NCBI RefSeq assembly: GCF_026020075.1
Contig: NZ_CP102772.1
Span: 4,492,501-4,556,500 of the forward strand
From: Bosea sp. NBC_00550
Lineage (GTDB): Bacteria; Pseudomonadota; Alphaproteobacteria; Rhizobiales; Beijerinckiaceae
Length of the DNA stretch: 64,000 nt
Direction: 5' to 3'
Both the position numbers and the translations under genes were made by a program. Within the stretch, counting starts at the first letter, position 1, and every line of letters starts with the position of its first letter. Below are positions 16,258-24,050 of this stretch, piece after piece. The notes under the pieces are model-generated. The model was not told where the DNA came from. It saw only the letters and a list, made by a program, of their open reading frames with translations, and made no database searches.

Positions 16258-17022
16258 TCAGACCGAGGTCAGAAGCATGTCGACGCAGGCGCCGACATAG
16301 GCCTTTCGCCTGGCGGCTGGCATCGGCCTGACGCCGAGCAGCCCGCGTGCCTGATGGAAGCCGCGCAGCATGCCGACGAACTGCTCAGCCAGCATCTCGG
16401 CCTGCGCCGGGCCGATCGGCCGCGAGAGCCCGTCGCCGATTTGTGATCGCGCGACGAGCAGGGCTGCCAGATCGTTCAGCATCCGCCTGGCGCCGGCCTC
16501 GTAAGCCACCCGGCCGAGCTCGGGGAAGCGCGGGGCTGCGCTCGCGACGAGGCGATGCAGGTCCAGCGCCGCGGGGCGCAGCATCATCTTCAGCATATCC
16601 TCGCCGAGGCGCACCAAAGTGTTGCGCAAATTCGACGCGGAAGAATTTTCGCGCAGCGGAATCGTCAACGTTTCCGTGAGCTCGGTGCAAATCGCCTTGA
16701 AGAGCGCTTCCTTATCGGCGAAATGGCTGTAGATCGTCTGTTTTGAAACACCGGCCCGATGGGCGATCTGGTCGAGACTCGCGCGTTCGAAGCCTTCCGC
16801 GAGGAAGGTTTCCGCGGCTGCGCGGGTGATGGCGTCGTGCTTGTCAGGGCGCGCACGCTCGGCGGAAGGGGATTTGGCCGGATTTGTCTCGGTTTGAGCA
16901 GAGGCGAGCAGGCGAGCCTTGGCGCCGTTTCGCCGGAGCGATTTCGGCACGGGTCTTGCCTCGGCAATCGCCGGGTCGGTGAGAAGGGTCGCCCGGTGTC
17001 GGCGGAGGGGGGTGTCAGCCAT
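16258..17022 (-). CDS. TetR/AcrR-family repressor of the adjacent efflux pump
   Basis: 254 residues from the ATG at 17022. A basic, probably disordered extension of about 60 residues precedes the HTH ([44 protein letters not shown]). The C-terminal domain is of the AcrR/efflux type. The extension is unusual for TetR proteins; a later start is possible but I see no better ribosome binding site. It is divergent from an RND pump, with a perfect palindrome between the starts. Confidence 0.88.
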   Translation of the reverse strand: MADTPLRRHRATLLTDPAIAEARPVPKSLRRNGAKARLLASAQTETNPAKSPSAERARPDKHDAITRAAAETFLAEGFERASLDQIAHRAGVSKQTIYSHFADKEALFKAICTELTETLTIPLRENSSASNLRNTLVRLGEDMLKMMLRPAALDLHRLVASAAPRFPELGRVAYEAGARRMLNDLAALLVARSQIGDGLSRPIGPAQAEMLAEQFVGMLRGFHQARGLLGVRPMPAARRKAYVGACVDMLLTSV

Positions 17023-17049
17023 GCTTCCGCCCACTAGGCCTCTTATCAA

Positions 17050-17064
17050 ACTGGACCGTCCAGT
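17050..17064. promoter_or_regulatory. TetR operator palindrome
   Basis: ACTGGACCGTCCAGT is a perfect 7-1-7 palindrome in the 78-bp divergent space. A second half-site, GTCCAGTCTT (17091-17100), repeats 33 bp away, three helical turns, and abuts the pump gene start. Confidence 0.7.
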
Positions 17065-17100
17065 CTAAGATAGTCCTGCGGTATCGGAGCGTCCAGTCTT

Positions 17101-18180
17101 ATGAAGCGGTTTCTCCTCCTCGTTTTAGTCGCGGCGCTCGCCGGCGGCGGCTATTACGCCTACCGCAACCAGCGCGCCGGTACGCAGCAGGCACAGGCCA
17201 GTGCGGTCTCCGGGCCGCGCGCGGTGCCGGTCGAGGTCGCCTCCATCGAACTGATGACCGTCAACGAGGAGGTCGAGGCCCTCGGCACGCTCGCGGCGGA
17301 TGAATCCGTGGTCATCGCCCCCGAAATCGCCGGCCGCGTCATCGCGCTCGGCTTCAAGGAGGGCGAGCGCGTCAAGGCCGGGCAGGAGTTGGTCAAGCTC
17401 GATACCGCGATCCTCGATGCCGAGCTGAAGCAGGCGCAGGCCGATCTCGGCCTCGCCCGTGACACGAATGACCGGCTGAAGTCGCTGGTGTCGCGCGGCT
17501 CGGGCACGCAGGTCGCGCTCGATGAATCGACGGCCAAGCTCGCTTCCACCGAGGCGCGCGTCCAGCTCGCCAAGGCGAAGCTCGCGCAATCGACCATCGT
17601 CGCGCCGTTCAACGGCGTCGTCGGCCTGCGCGCGGTCAGCGTCGGCGACTATGTCTCTGTCGGCAAGCAGCTGATCACCCTGACCAACATCGATCCGATC
17701 AAGGTCGATTTCCGCGTTCCCGAAATCTATCTGAGCCGCCTCAAGACCGGCCAGCCGGTGCATACGCGGGTCGATGCGGTCGCCGATCGCACCTTCACCG
17801 GCCGGATCTTCGCGATCGATCCCGTCGTCGACGTCAACGGCCGCGCGATCCGCCTGCGCGCCAACATCCCCAACGCCGATCTCACCCTGAAGCCCGGCCT
17901 GTTCGCCCGGCTGACGATCACCGTCGACCAGCGTGAGAACGCCATCGTAGTGCCCGAGATGGCCGTGGTGCCTGATGGCATCGGCAAGATGATCTACGTC
18001 GCCGAAAACGGAAAGGCGCGCCGCGTCGCCGTCGAGCTCGGCAAGCGGCTGCCCGGCAAGGTCGAGATCGTCAAGGGTCTGACGCCCAAGATGCAGATCA
18101 TCACCGCCGGCCAGATGCGCTTGCGCGACGGCAGTGCAATCTCCATCAAGGAGAAGCCCGTCCAGACGAGCCAGCTCTGA
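17101..18180 (+). CDS. RND efflux periplasmic adaptor (membrane fusion protein)
   Basis: 359 residues. An N-terminal membrane anchor (MKRFLLLVLVAALAGGGYYA) has no lipobox. Lipoyl/barrel-sandwich halves flank a short alpha-hairpin (ESVVIAPEIAGRVIALGFKE, KLAQSTIVAPFNGVVGLRAV). Beta-barrel (KVDFRVPEIYLSRL) and membrane-proximal domains follow. It links the inner-membrane pump to an outer-membrane channel, which is not encoded here. The stop overlaps the pump start (TGATG). Confidence 0.92.
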   Translation: MKRFLLLVLVAALAGGGYYAYRNQRAGTQQAQASAVSGPRAVPVEVASIELMTVNEEVEALGTLAADESVVIAPEIAGRVIALGFKEGERVKAGQELVKLDTAILDAELKQAQADLGLARDTNDRLKSLVSRGSGTQVALDESTAKLASTEARVQLAKAKLAQSTIVAPFNGVVGLRAVSVGDYVSVGKQLITLTNIDPIKVDFRVPEIYLSRLKTGQPVHTRVDAVADRTFTGRIFAIDPVVDVNGRAIRLRANIPNADLTLKPGLFARLTITVDQRENAIVVPEMAVVPDGIGKMIYVAENGKARRVAVELGKRLPGKVEIVKGLTPKMQIITAGQMRLRDGSAISIKEKPVQTSQL

Positions 18181-21100
18181 TGAGCCTGTTCGAGCTCTTC
18201 GTCCGCCGGCCCGTCCTCTCGACGGTGCTGAGCCTGCTGGTGATGCTGATCGGCATCGTCAGCTATGGCCGCCTCACCGTCCGCGAATATCCCAATATCG
18301 ACGAGCCGATCGTCTCGGTGCAGACGGTCTATCGCGGCGCCTCCGCCGAGATCATCGAGACCCAGGTCACGCAGATCCTGGAGAACTCGATCGCCGGCAT
18401 CGAAGGCATCGAGATCATCTCCTCGGCCAGCCGCCAGGAGCGCAGCCAGATCTCCGTGCGCTTCCGCCCCGACATCGATCCCGACGTCGCGGCCTCCGAC
18501 GTGCGCGACCGCGTCAGCCGCGTGCGCGGGCGCATGCCGGACGAGATCGACGAACCGATCATCGCCAAGGTCGAGGCGGATTCGCAGCCGATCCTCTATC
18601 TGTCGCTGACCAGCACGCGGCACAGCCCGCTCGAGCTCACCGATTTCGCCGACCGCTTCATCGCCGAGCGCGTCCAGAACATCACCGGCGTCGCCGAGGT
18701 CCGCATCCTCGGCCAGCGCCAATATGCGATGCGCATCTGGCTCGATCGCTCGCGCCTCTCGGCCTACAACGTCACGGTCCAGGAGATCGAGGCGGCGGTC
18801 CGCGCCCAGAACATCGAGATCCCGTCGGGCCGGATCGAGAGCAGCGCCCGCGAATTCACGGTGCTGTCGCAGACCAGCCTGGTCACGCCGGAGCAGTTCC
18901 GCGAGATCGTCGTCAAGGACGCCAACGGCTTCCCGGTCAAGGTGAAGGATCTGGCGCGGGTCGAGCTCGGTGCGCTGGAAGAGCGCAACGCCGCCTGGTT
19001 CAAGGGCTCGCCATCGGTGACGGTGGGCATCGTCAAGCAGGCCACCGCCAACCCGCTCGACGTGTCCAGCGGCGTCCAGGCTGCCTTGCCCGGCATCATC
19101 GAGGACCTGCCGGACGGCATGTCGATCGCGACCTCCTACGACACCTCGATCTTCATCGATCGCTCGATCAAGGCGGTCTACCAGACGATCGTCGAGGCCA
19201 TCGTCCTCGTCGTCCTCATCATCTTCATCTTCCTGCGCTCGCTGCGTGCGACGCTGATCCCGCTGGTGACCATCCCGGTCTCGCTGATCGGCTCCTTCGC
19301 GCTGATGTATGCGCTCGGCTTCACGGTCAACACGCTGACGCTGCTCTCGATGGTGCTCGCCATCGGCCTCGTCGTCGACGACGCCATCGTCGTTCTTGAG
19401 AACGTCCATCGCCATGTCGAGGACGGTATCGAGCCGACCAAGGCGGCGGTGCGCGGCATCAACGAGATCGCCTTCGCGGTGGTGGCGATGACGCTGACGC
19501 TGGTCGCGGTCTATGCGCCGATGGCGTTCTCGACCGGCCGCACCGGCAAGCTCTTCATCGAGTTCGCGCTCACGCTCGCGGGCGCGGTGCTGGTCTCGGG
19601 CTTCGTCGCGCTGACGCTGACGCCGATGATGTGCGCCAAGCTGCTGCGCCACCACGACAAGCATAGCTGGCTGTACAACGTGCTGGAGCGCGGCTTCGAC
19701 GGGCTGTCGCGGGGCTACAAGGCCTCGCTGCGCGCCGCGCTCAGCGTGCGCCCGCTCGTCGTCCTGCTCGCGGTCGGCGTCGCCGGCTGCGGCTATTACT
19801 TCTTCACCCATCTGCGCTCGGAGCTGGCGCCGGTCGAGGATCGCGGCACGATCAACGTCATCGGCGTCGCTCCGGAAGGCGCGACCATGTCCTTCACGGC
19901 GGACTATGCCCGGCGGGTCGAGGAGTATTTCAGCAAGATCCCGGAGGTGGATACCTATCTCGTCATCGTCGGCTTCCCCGACGTGACGCGCGCCATCGCC
20001 TTCGCCCGGCTCAAGCCCTGGGAGGAGCGCCAGCGCAAGCAGCAGGATCTCGTCGCCGACATCACCCGCGACCTCGGGCAGATCCCCGGCATCCGCCTGT
20101 TCGCCAACAACCCGCCCTCGCTCGGCCAGGGCGGCGCCAACAGCAAGCCGGTCGAGTTCGTGCTGCGCTCGTCGGAGCCCTATGCGCAGCTCAAGGCCTA
20201 TGTCGATCAGGTGATGGCGGAGGTCGCCGATTCTCCGGTGCTGTCGAACGTCGAGACGAACCTCATCCTCGACAAGCCGCAGTTCAAGGTGACGATCGAC
20301 CGGCAGCGCGCCGCCGATCTCGGCGTCGGGGTCGATGTCATCGGCCGGACGATGGAGACGCTGCTCGGCGGGCGCCAAGTCACGCGCTTCAACATGAACA
20401 GCAAGCAGTACGACGTGATGCTGCAGGTCGCCGGTTCCGAGCGCAACACGCCGCAGGCCTTGCAGTCGATCTACCTGATGGGCCGCAACGGCGCGGTGGT
20501 GCAGCTGTCGAGCCTCGTCAAGATCGACGAGACCGTCGCGCCCAAGGAGCTCGTGCGCTTCAACCAGCTGCGCTCGGCCACCATCACCGCCTTGCCTGCG
20601 CCGGGCTATTCGCTCGGCGACGCGCTCAAGGTGCTGGAGGATGCGACGGCGCGCGTGCTGCCCAACACGGTCCAGATCGACTATTCCGGCCAGAGCCGCG
20701 AGTTCAAGCAGTCAGGCGCGAGCATCTTCCTCGTCTTCCTGCTGGCGCTCGGCTTCATCTATCTGGTGCTGGCGGCGCAGTTCGAGAGCTTCGTCGATCC
20801 CATCGTGATCATGGTCTCGGTGCCGCTCTCGCTGACCGGCGCGCTGGCCGCGCTCTACTTCACCGGCGGGACGATGAACGTCTACAGCCAGATCGGCCTG
20901 ATCACGCTGGTCGGCCTGATCACCAAGCACGGCATCCTGATCCTGGAGTTCACCAACCAGCTGCGCGAGGAGGGCAAGGAGATGATCGACGCCCTCGTCG
21001 AGGCGGCGGAGCTGCGCCTGCGGCCGATCCTGATGACCACAGGCGCGATGGTGCTCGGCGCCGTGCCGCTCGCGATCGCCCATGGCGCCGGTGCCGAAAG

Positions 21101-21266
21101 CCGCTCGCAGATCGGCTGGGTCATCGTCGGCGGCATGACCTTCGGCACGCTGCTGACGCTCTATGTGGTGCCCGTCGCCTACAGCTACCTCGCCCGCAAG
21201 GTCCACGGCTCGCGCCATGGCGCGCATGACGAGGTGCAAGGGGCGCATCCGCATCCGGCGGAGTAG
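18180..21266 (+). CDS. RND multidrug efflux permease (HAE-1 family)
   Basis: 1028 residues, the normal length. It has 12 predicted membrane helices in two halves, each followed by a large periplasmic loop. The start MSLFELFVRRPVLSTVLSLL and the TM4 proton-relay motif GLVVDDAIVVLENV with its two aspartates are typical. The second half shows GLITKHGILILEF. It resembles MdtB/C- and MexK-like pumps with a broad range; substrates cannot be assigned. Likely controlled by the divergent TetR protein. Confidence 0.94.
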   Translation: MSLFELFVRRPVLSTVLSLLVMLIGIVSYGRLTVREYPNIDEPIVSVQTVYRGASAEIIETQVTQILENSIAGIEGIEIISSASRQERSQISVRFRPDIDPDVAASDVRDRVSRVRGRMPDEIDEPIIAKVEADSQPILYLSLTSTRHSPLELTDFADRFIAERVQNITGVAEVRILGQRQYAMRIWLDRSRLSAYNVTVQEIEAAVRAQNIEIPSGRIESSAREFTVLSQTSLVTPEQFREIVVKDANGFPVKVKDLARVELGALEERNAAWFKGSPSVTVGIVKQATANPLDVSSGVQAALPGIIEDLPDGMSIATSYDTSIFIDRSIKAVYQTIVEAIVLVVLIIFIFLRSLRATLIPLVTIPVSLIGSFALMYALGFTVNTLTLLSMVLAIGLVVDDAIVVLENVHRHVEDGIEPTKAAVRGINEIAFAVVAMTLTLVAVYAPMAFSTGRTGKLFIEFALTLAGAVLVSGFVALTLTPMMCAKLLRHHDKHSWLYNVLERGFDGLSRGYKASLRAALSVRPLVVLLAVGVAGCGYYFFTHLRSELAPVEDRGTINVIGVAPEGATMSFTADYARRVEEYFSKIPEVDTYLVIVGFPDVTRAIAFARLKPWEERQRKQQDLVADITRDLGQIPGIRLFANNPPSLGQGGANSKPVEFVLRSSEPYAQLKAYVDQVMAEVADSPVLSNVETNLILDKPQFKVTIDRQRAADLGVGVDVIGRTMETLLGGRQVTRFNMNSKQYDVMLQVAGSERNTPQALQSIYLMGRNGAVVQLSSLVKIDETVAPKELVRFNQLRSATITALPAPGYSLGDALKVLEDATARVLPNTVQIDYSGQSREFKQSGASIFLVFLLALGFIYLVLAAQFESFVDPIVIMVSVPLSLTGALAALYFTGGTMNVYSQIGLITLVGLITKHGILILEFTNQLREEGKEMIDALVEAAELRLRPILMTTGAMVLGAVPLAIAHGAGAESRSQIGWVIVGGMTFGTLLTLYVVPVAYSYLARKVHGSRHGAHDEVQGAHPHPAE

Positions 21267-21276
21267 GCGTCCTCGC

Positions 21277-21380
21277 CGTCATTCTCGGGCGAAGCGTAGC
21301 GCAGACCCGAGAATCTCCGGACGGGATGGCGCAGGAGCCTCTTTCGGCATGATATGCTCGGGTCAAGCCCGGGCATGACG
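21277..21380. repeat. Palindromic element, family B
   Basis: 104 bp from CGTCATTCTCGGGCGAAGCG to GGTCAAGCCCGGGCATGACG-type, located 10 bp after the RND permease stop. Confidence 0.88.
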
Positions 21381-21541
21381 CCTCGGCCCGGCCACGGCAG
21401 GGCTGAGCCCAAACTTATCCCCGCTGCTCCACCCCATGCCTATCCTGCGCGCGTCCCATCCGACCGAGGGGCTTCGCGAGGCATCGTGGGCCGGATGGGT
21501 TTGCGGGCTTCGCGTCCCGGACCGTTGCGGGTCGATCGCCG

Positions 21542-21559
21542 CGCGTCCGATTGGACGCG
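21542..21559. other. Perfect 7-bp hairpin
   Basis: CGCGTCC-GATT-GGACGCG. It lies 24 bp before a second, longer perfect hairpin. Neither has a T-run on either side, and neither resembles the three repeat families. Confidence 0.5.
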
Positions 21560-21582
21560 ATAACGGTGATCGATTTATCCAA

Positions 21583-21610
21583 TATCGCATCGGAAACATC
21601 CGATGCGATA
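21583..21610. other. Perfect 12-bp inverted repeat with 4-nt loop
   Basis: TATCGCATCGGA-AACA-TCCGATGCGATA. It is longer and more exact than most operators and sits in a non-coding region between convergent genes. Function unknown: a structured RNA, a protein-binding site or a remnant of another repeat. Confidence 0.55.
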
Positions 21611-21863
21611 GCGCGGAGGTGCCGACTTCGTCCGGGCCCAACAGGCAGGCCCGCTCCTTCGCCGGAACCCAGAACGAAGCGGAACCCCCAGATACCCGTG
21701 CGCGGAGCCGGGCAGCGCGAGGTCGTCGCTGTTCGACACCATCGACATCGACTCGACATCGGCACGCAGCCGTCGACTGCGAAACGCCGCCCGGCTCCGC
21801 GAATCCCTCGGATGTCCAAGCCCGAAACCCCGCAGGCTCAGGCCTGACGGGGCTTTCGGTGCG

Positions 21864-24050
21864 CTACTGCAACCTGACCGACACGCTCTCGCTGGCCCCG
21901 GTCGCATCGATGACCGATATCCGCATGAAGCCCTTGCCGGGCGGCTGCCAGGCGGTTTCGCGGCGGCGCTGCGGGCCGGTGACCGGCGTGCCGTCGACCA
22001 GCCAGGTATAGGGCGGGGCGCCGCCGGCCGCCTTGAGGTTGAGCTGGCTCCGCCCGTCGAGGCTCGCGGCCGACAGGTCGATGCGGGCGCCGTCGGGCGG
22101 GAAGGCGAGCTTGAGCGTCGGCGTCGTCATCGCCATGACGGTCTTCGGCACATCCTGCCTGAGATGCCTGAGAGGCGGCGGCAGATGGCTGGTGCTGGCG
22201 ACGATGGCGTCGGATGGCTGCGGGAAGGGTCGCTGGTCGATGCCGAGCCGGGCGAAGGCGTCGAACAGGATCGGCGCAGCCACCGTGCGGCCGACGAGGC
22301 CGGGCACGGCGCCATTGTCGGCTCGGCCGACCCAGACGCCGATCGTGTGCTTGCGGTCGAAGCCGACGGCCCAGGCGTCGCGATAGCCATAGGAGGTGCC
22401 GGTCTTGTAGGCGATGCGACCGGGCACGGCGTTGAGCGGCGGCGGCGCGCCGAGCAGCGTATCGGCGACATACCAGGCAGCGACGGGGTCGACGAGGCGT
22501 GGCGCGGGCGGGCTCAGCCCGGCCTGTTCCTTGAAGCGCAGCGGCACCAGTTCGCCGCCGCGCGCCAGCCCGACATAGGCGCGGGTCAGATCCTGCAGGG
22601 TGATGCCGAGCCCGCCCAAGCCCACGGCGAGGCCGGGCGCGCCGCTCTCCTTCGGCATGGCCAGCGCGATGCCGGCATCGCGCAGCCGCGAGACGAAGCG
22701 CTGCGGGCCGAGCGCCGAGAGCAGCTCGACGGCCGGCACGTTGAGCGAGAGCTGGAGCGCCTTGCGCGCACTGACCATGCCCTGGAAGGTCATGTCGAAA
22801 TTTTCGGGGATGTAGATGCCGTAGCGCGCCGGACGATCCTCCAGCATCGTCTCGGGATGGGCGATGCCGTTATCGAAGGCGAGGGCGTAGATGAAAGGCT
22901 TCAGCGCCGAGCCGGGCGAGCGCAGCGCCCGCGTCAGGTCTAGCGAGCCCGCCCGCTCGGCCGCGAAGTAATCGACACCCCCGACTGAAGCCCGGACCTC
23001 GCCCGTCTCGTTGTCGACGGCGAGGATGGCGATCGAGATTTGTGGTGCCAGTCCGAGGCTGCGCTCGCGGGCGAGGCCTTCGAGGGAGGCCTGCAGCCGT
23101 GCGTCGAGCGCGAGCTTGTGGACGCGCAGCGCCGGCGCTTCCGCTACGACCTGCTCCGCGACATGCGGGCTCAAATTCGGGAAGGGGCGGCGCGCGGTCG
23201 GGATCGGCTCGTTGCGGGCGGCGGCGACCTCGTCCGATGTCGTGAGGCCGGCCTGCTCGACCCGTTCCAGCACGCGCTCGCGCGCTTTGCGGGCGGCCTC
23301 GGCGAAACGGTCCGGCCGGCGCGTCTCGGGCGATTGCGGGAGGGCGACGAGCAGAGCTGCCTCGGCAGTGGAGAGCCGCTTCGGCTCCTTGCCGAAATAG
23401 GCGAAGCTCGCGGCGCGCACGCCTTCGAGATTGCCGCCGAAGGGAGCCAGCGTGAGATAGAGGTCGAGAATCCCTGCCTTGTCGAAGCGCCGTTCCAGCT
23501 CGACGGCGCGCACCGCCTGCCGCAGCTTGGCGGCGAGCGTTCGCTCCTCGCGCGGTTCGAGCAGCCGCGCGACCTGCATGGTCAGTGTCGAGCCGCCGGA
23601 GACGACGCGGCCATTCGCCAGCATCTGGCTGATGGCGCGCAGCATCCCGAGCGGGTCGATGCCGGCATGGCCATCGAAGCGCTTGTCCTCGAAGGCCTTG
23701 AGCATGGCGAGATAGCGCGGGTCGACATCCTCGCTGGTGACGGGCAGCTTCCAGCGCCCGTCGGCGGTGAGGAAGGGCCGCAGCAGCTTGCCCTCGCGGT
23801 CGAGCACCACGGTCGAGCGCTCGGCCGCGGCCGAGAGGTCTAGCGGGGGCAGGGAGCGGGCGTAGAGGGCGAGGGCGCTGGCTCCGGCGATAGCTGAGAC
23901 GGCGAGTGCGCCCGCGGCGATCTTCAGTTTGCGAAAGAGCCCACGGTGCGCCGTCATGCTCGGGCTTGACCCGAGCATCTCCTTGTCGAGATTCTCGGGT
24001 CTGCGCTGCGCTTCGCCCGAGAATGACGGATGGGGCGTCTCCTTGCCCAT
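21864..24050 (-). CDS. pbpC: Penicillin-binding protein 1C with repeat-derived N-terminal leader
   Basis: 728 residues from the ATG at 24050, which overlaps the preceding stop as TGATG. A membrane anchor (about 43-62) is followed by the glycosyltransferase-51 domain (FEDKRFDGHAGIDPLGMLRA; GGSTLTMQVARLL), the transpeptidase domain (SPGSALKPFIYALAFD with Ser-x-x-Lys; SLN; YKTGTSYGYRDAW) and a C-terminal BiPBP_C domain. It polymerises and crosslinks peptidoglycan in the periplasm. Residues about 8-33 come from a family B element (23952-24028). An alternative ATG at 23957 would skip them but has no ribosome binding site. Confidence 0.92.
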   Translation of the reverse strand: MGKETPHPSFSGEAQRRPENLDKEMLGSSPSMTAHRGLFRKLKIAAGALAVSAIAGASALALYARSLPPLDLSAAAERSTVVLDREGKLLRPFLTADGRWKLPVTSEDVDPRYLAMLKAFEDKRFDGHAGIDPLGMLRAISQMLANGRVVSGGSTLTMQVARLLEPREERTLAAKLRQAVRAVELERRFDKAGILDLYLTLAPFGGNLEGVRAASFAYFGKEPKRLSTAEAALLVALPQSPETRRPDRFAEAARKARERVLERVEQAGLTTSDEVAAARNEPIPTARRPFPNLSPHVAEQVVAEAPALRVHKLALDARLQASLEGLARERSLGLAPQISIAILAVDNETGEVRASVGGVDYFAAERAGSLDLTRALRSPGSALKPFIYALAFDNGIAHPETMLEDRPARYGIYIPENFDMTFQGMVSARKALQLSLNVPAVELLSALGPQRFVSRLRDAGIALAMPKESGAPGLAVGLGGLGITLQDLTRAYVGLARGGELVPLRFKEQAGLSPPAPRLVDPVAAWYVADTLLGAPPPLNAVPGRIAYKTGTSYGYRDAWAVGFDRKHTIGVWVGRADNGAVPGLVGRTVAAPILFDAFARLGIDQRPFPQPSDAIVASTSHLPPPLRHLRQDVPKTVMAMTTPTLKLAFPPDGARIDLSAASLDGRSQLNLKAAGGAPPYTWLVDGTPVTGPQRRRETAWQPPGKGFMRISVIDATGASESVSVRLQ
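23952..24028. repeat. Palindromic element, family B, in the pbpC 5' coding end
   Basis: 77 bp from CGTCATGCTCGGGCTTGACC to TTCGCCCGAGAATGACG. It is open in the pbpC frame and encodes about residues 8-33 if the coupled start at 24050 is used. Confidence 0.88.

Larger units (their letters stand above)
21267..21863. other. 597-bp intergenic region with one repeat and two hairpins, no supported gene
   Basis: Apart from a family B element (21277-21380) and two adjacent perfect hairpins (21542-21559, 21583-21610), I find no convincing coding sequence. The open frames on both strands have low-complexity R/P/S composition and no ribosome binding sites. The RND and pbpC genes converge here. Confidence 0.6.

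Noticed and set aside
17994..20378. 794-codon open frame on the minus strand
   Set aside because: Antisense shadow of the RND permease, Arg/Asp-rich low complexity; the permease has full-length conserved motifs.
21415..22011. Possible small genes in the gap after the RND pump
   Set aside because: Open frames on both strands are Arg/Ser/Pro-rich, lack ribosome binding sites and run into pbpC antisense.
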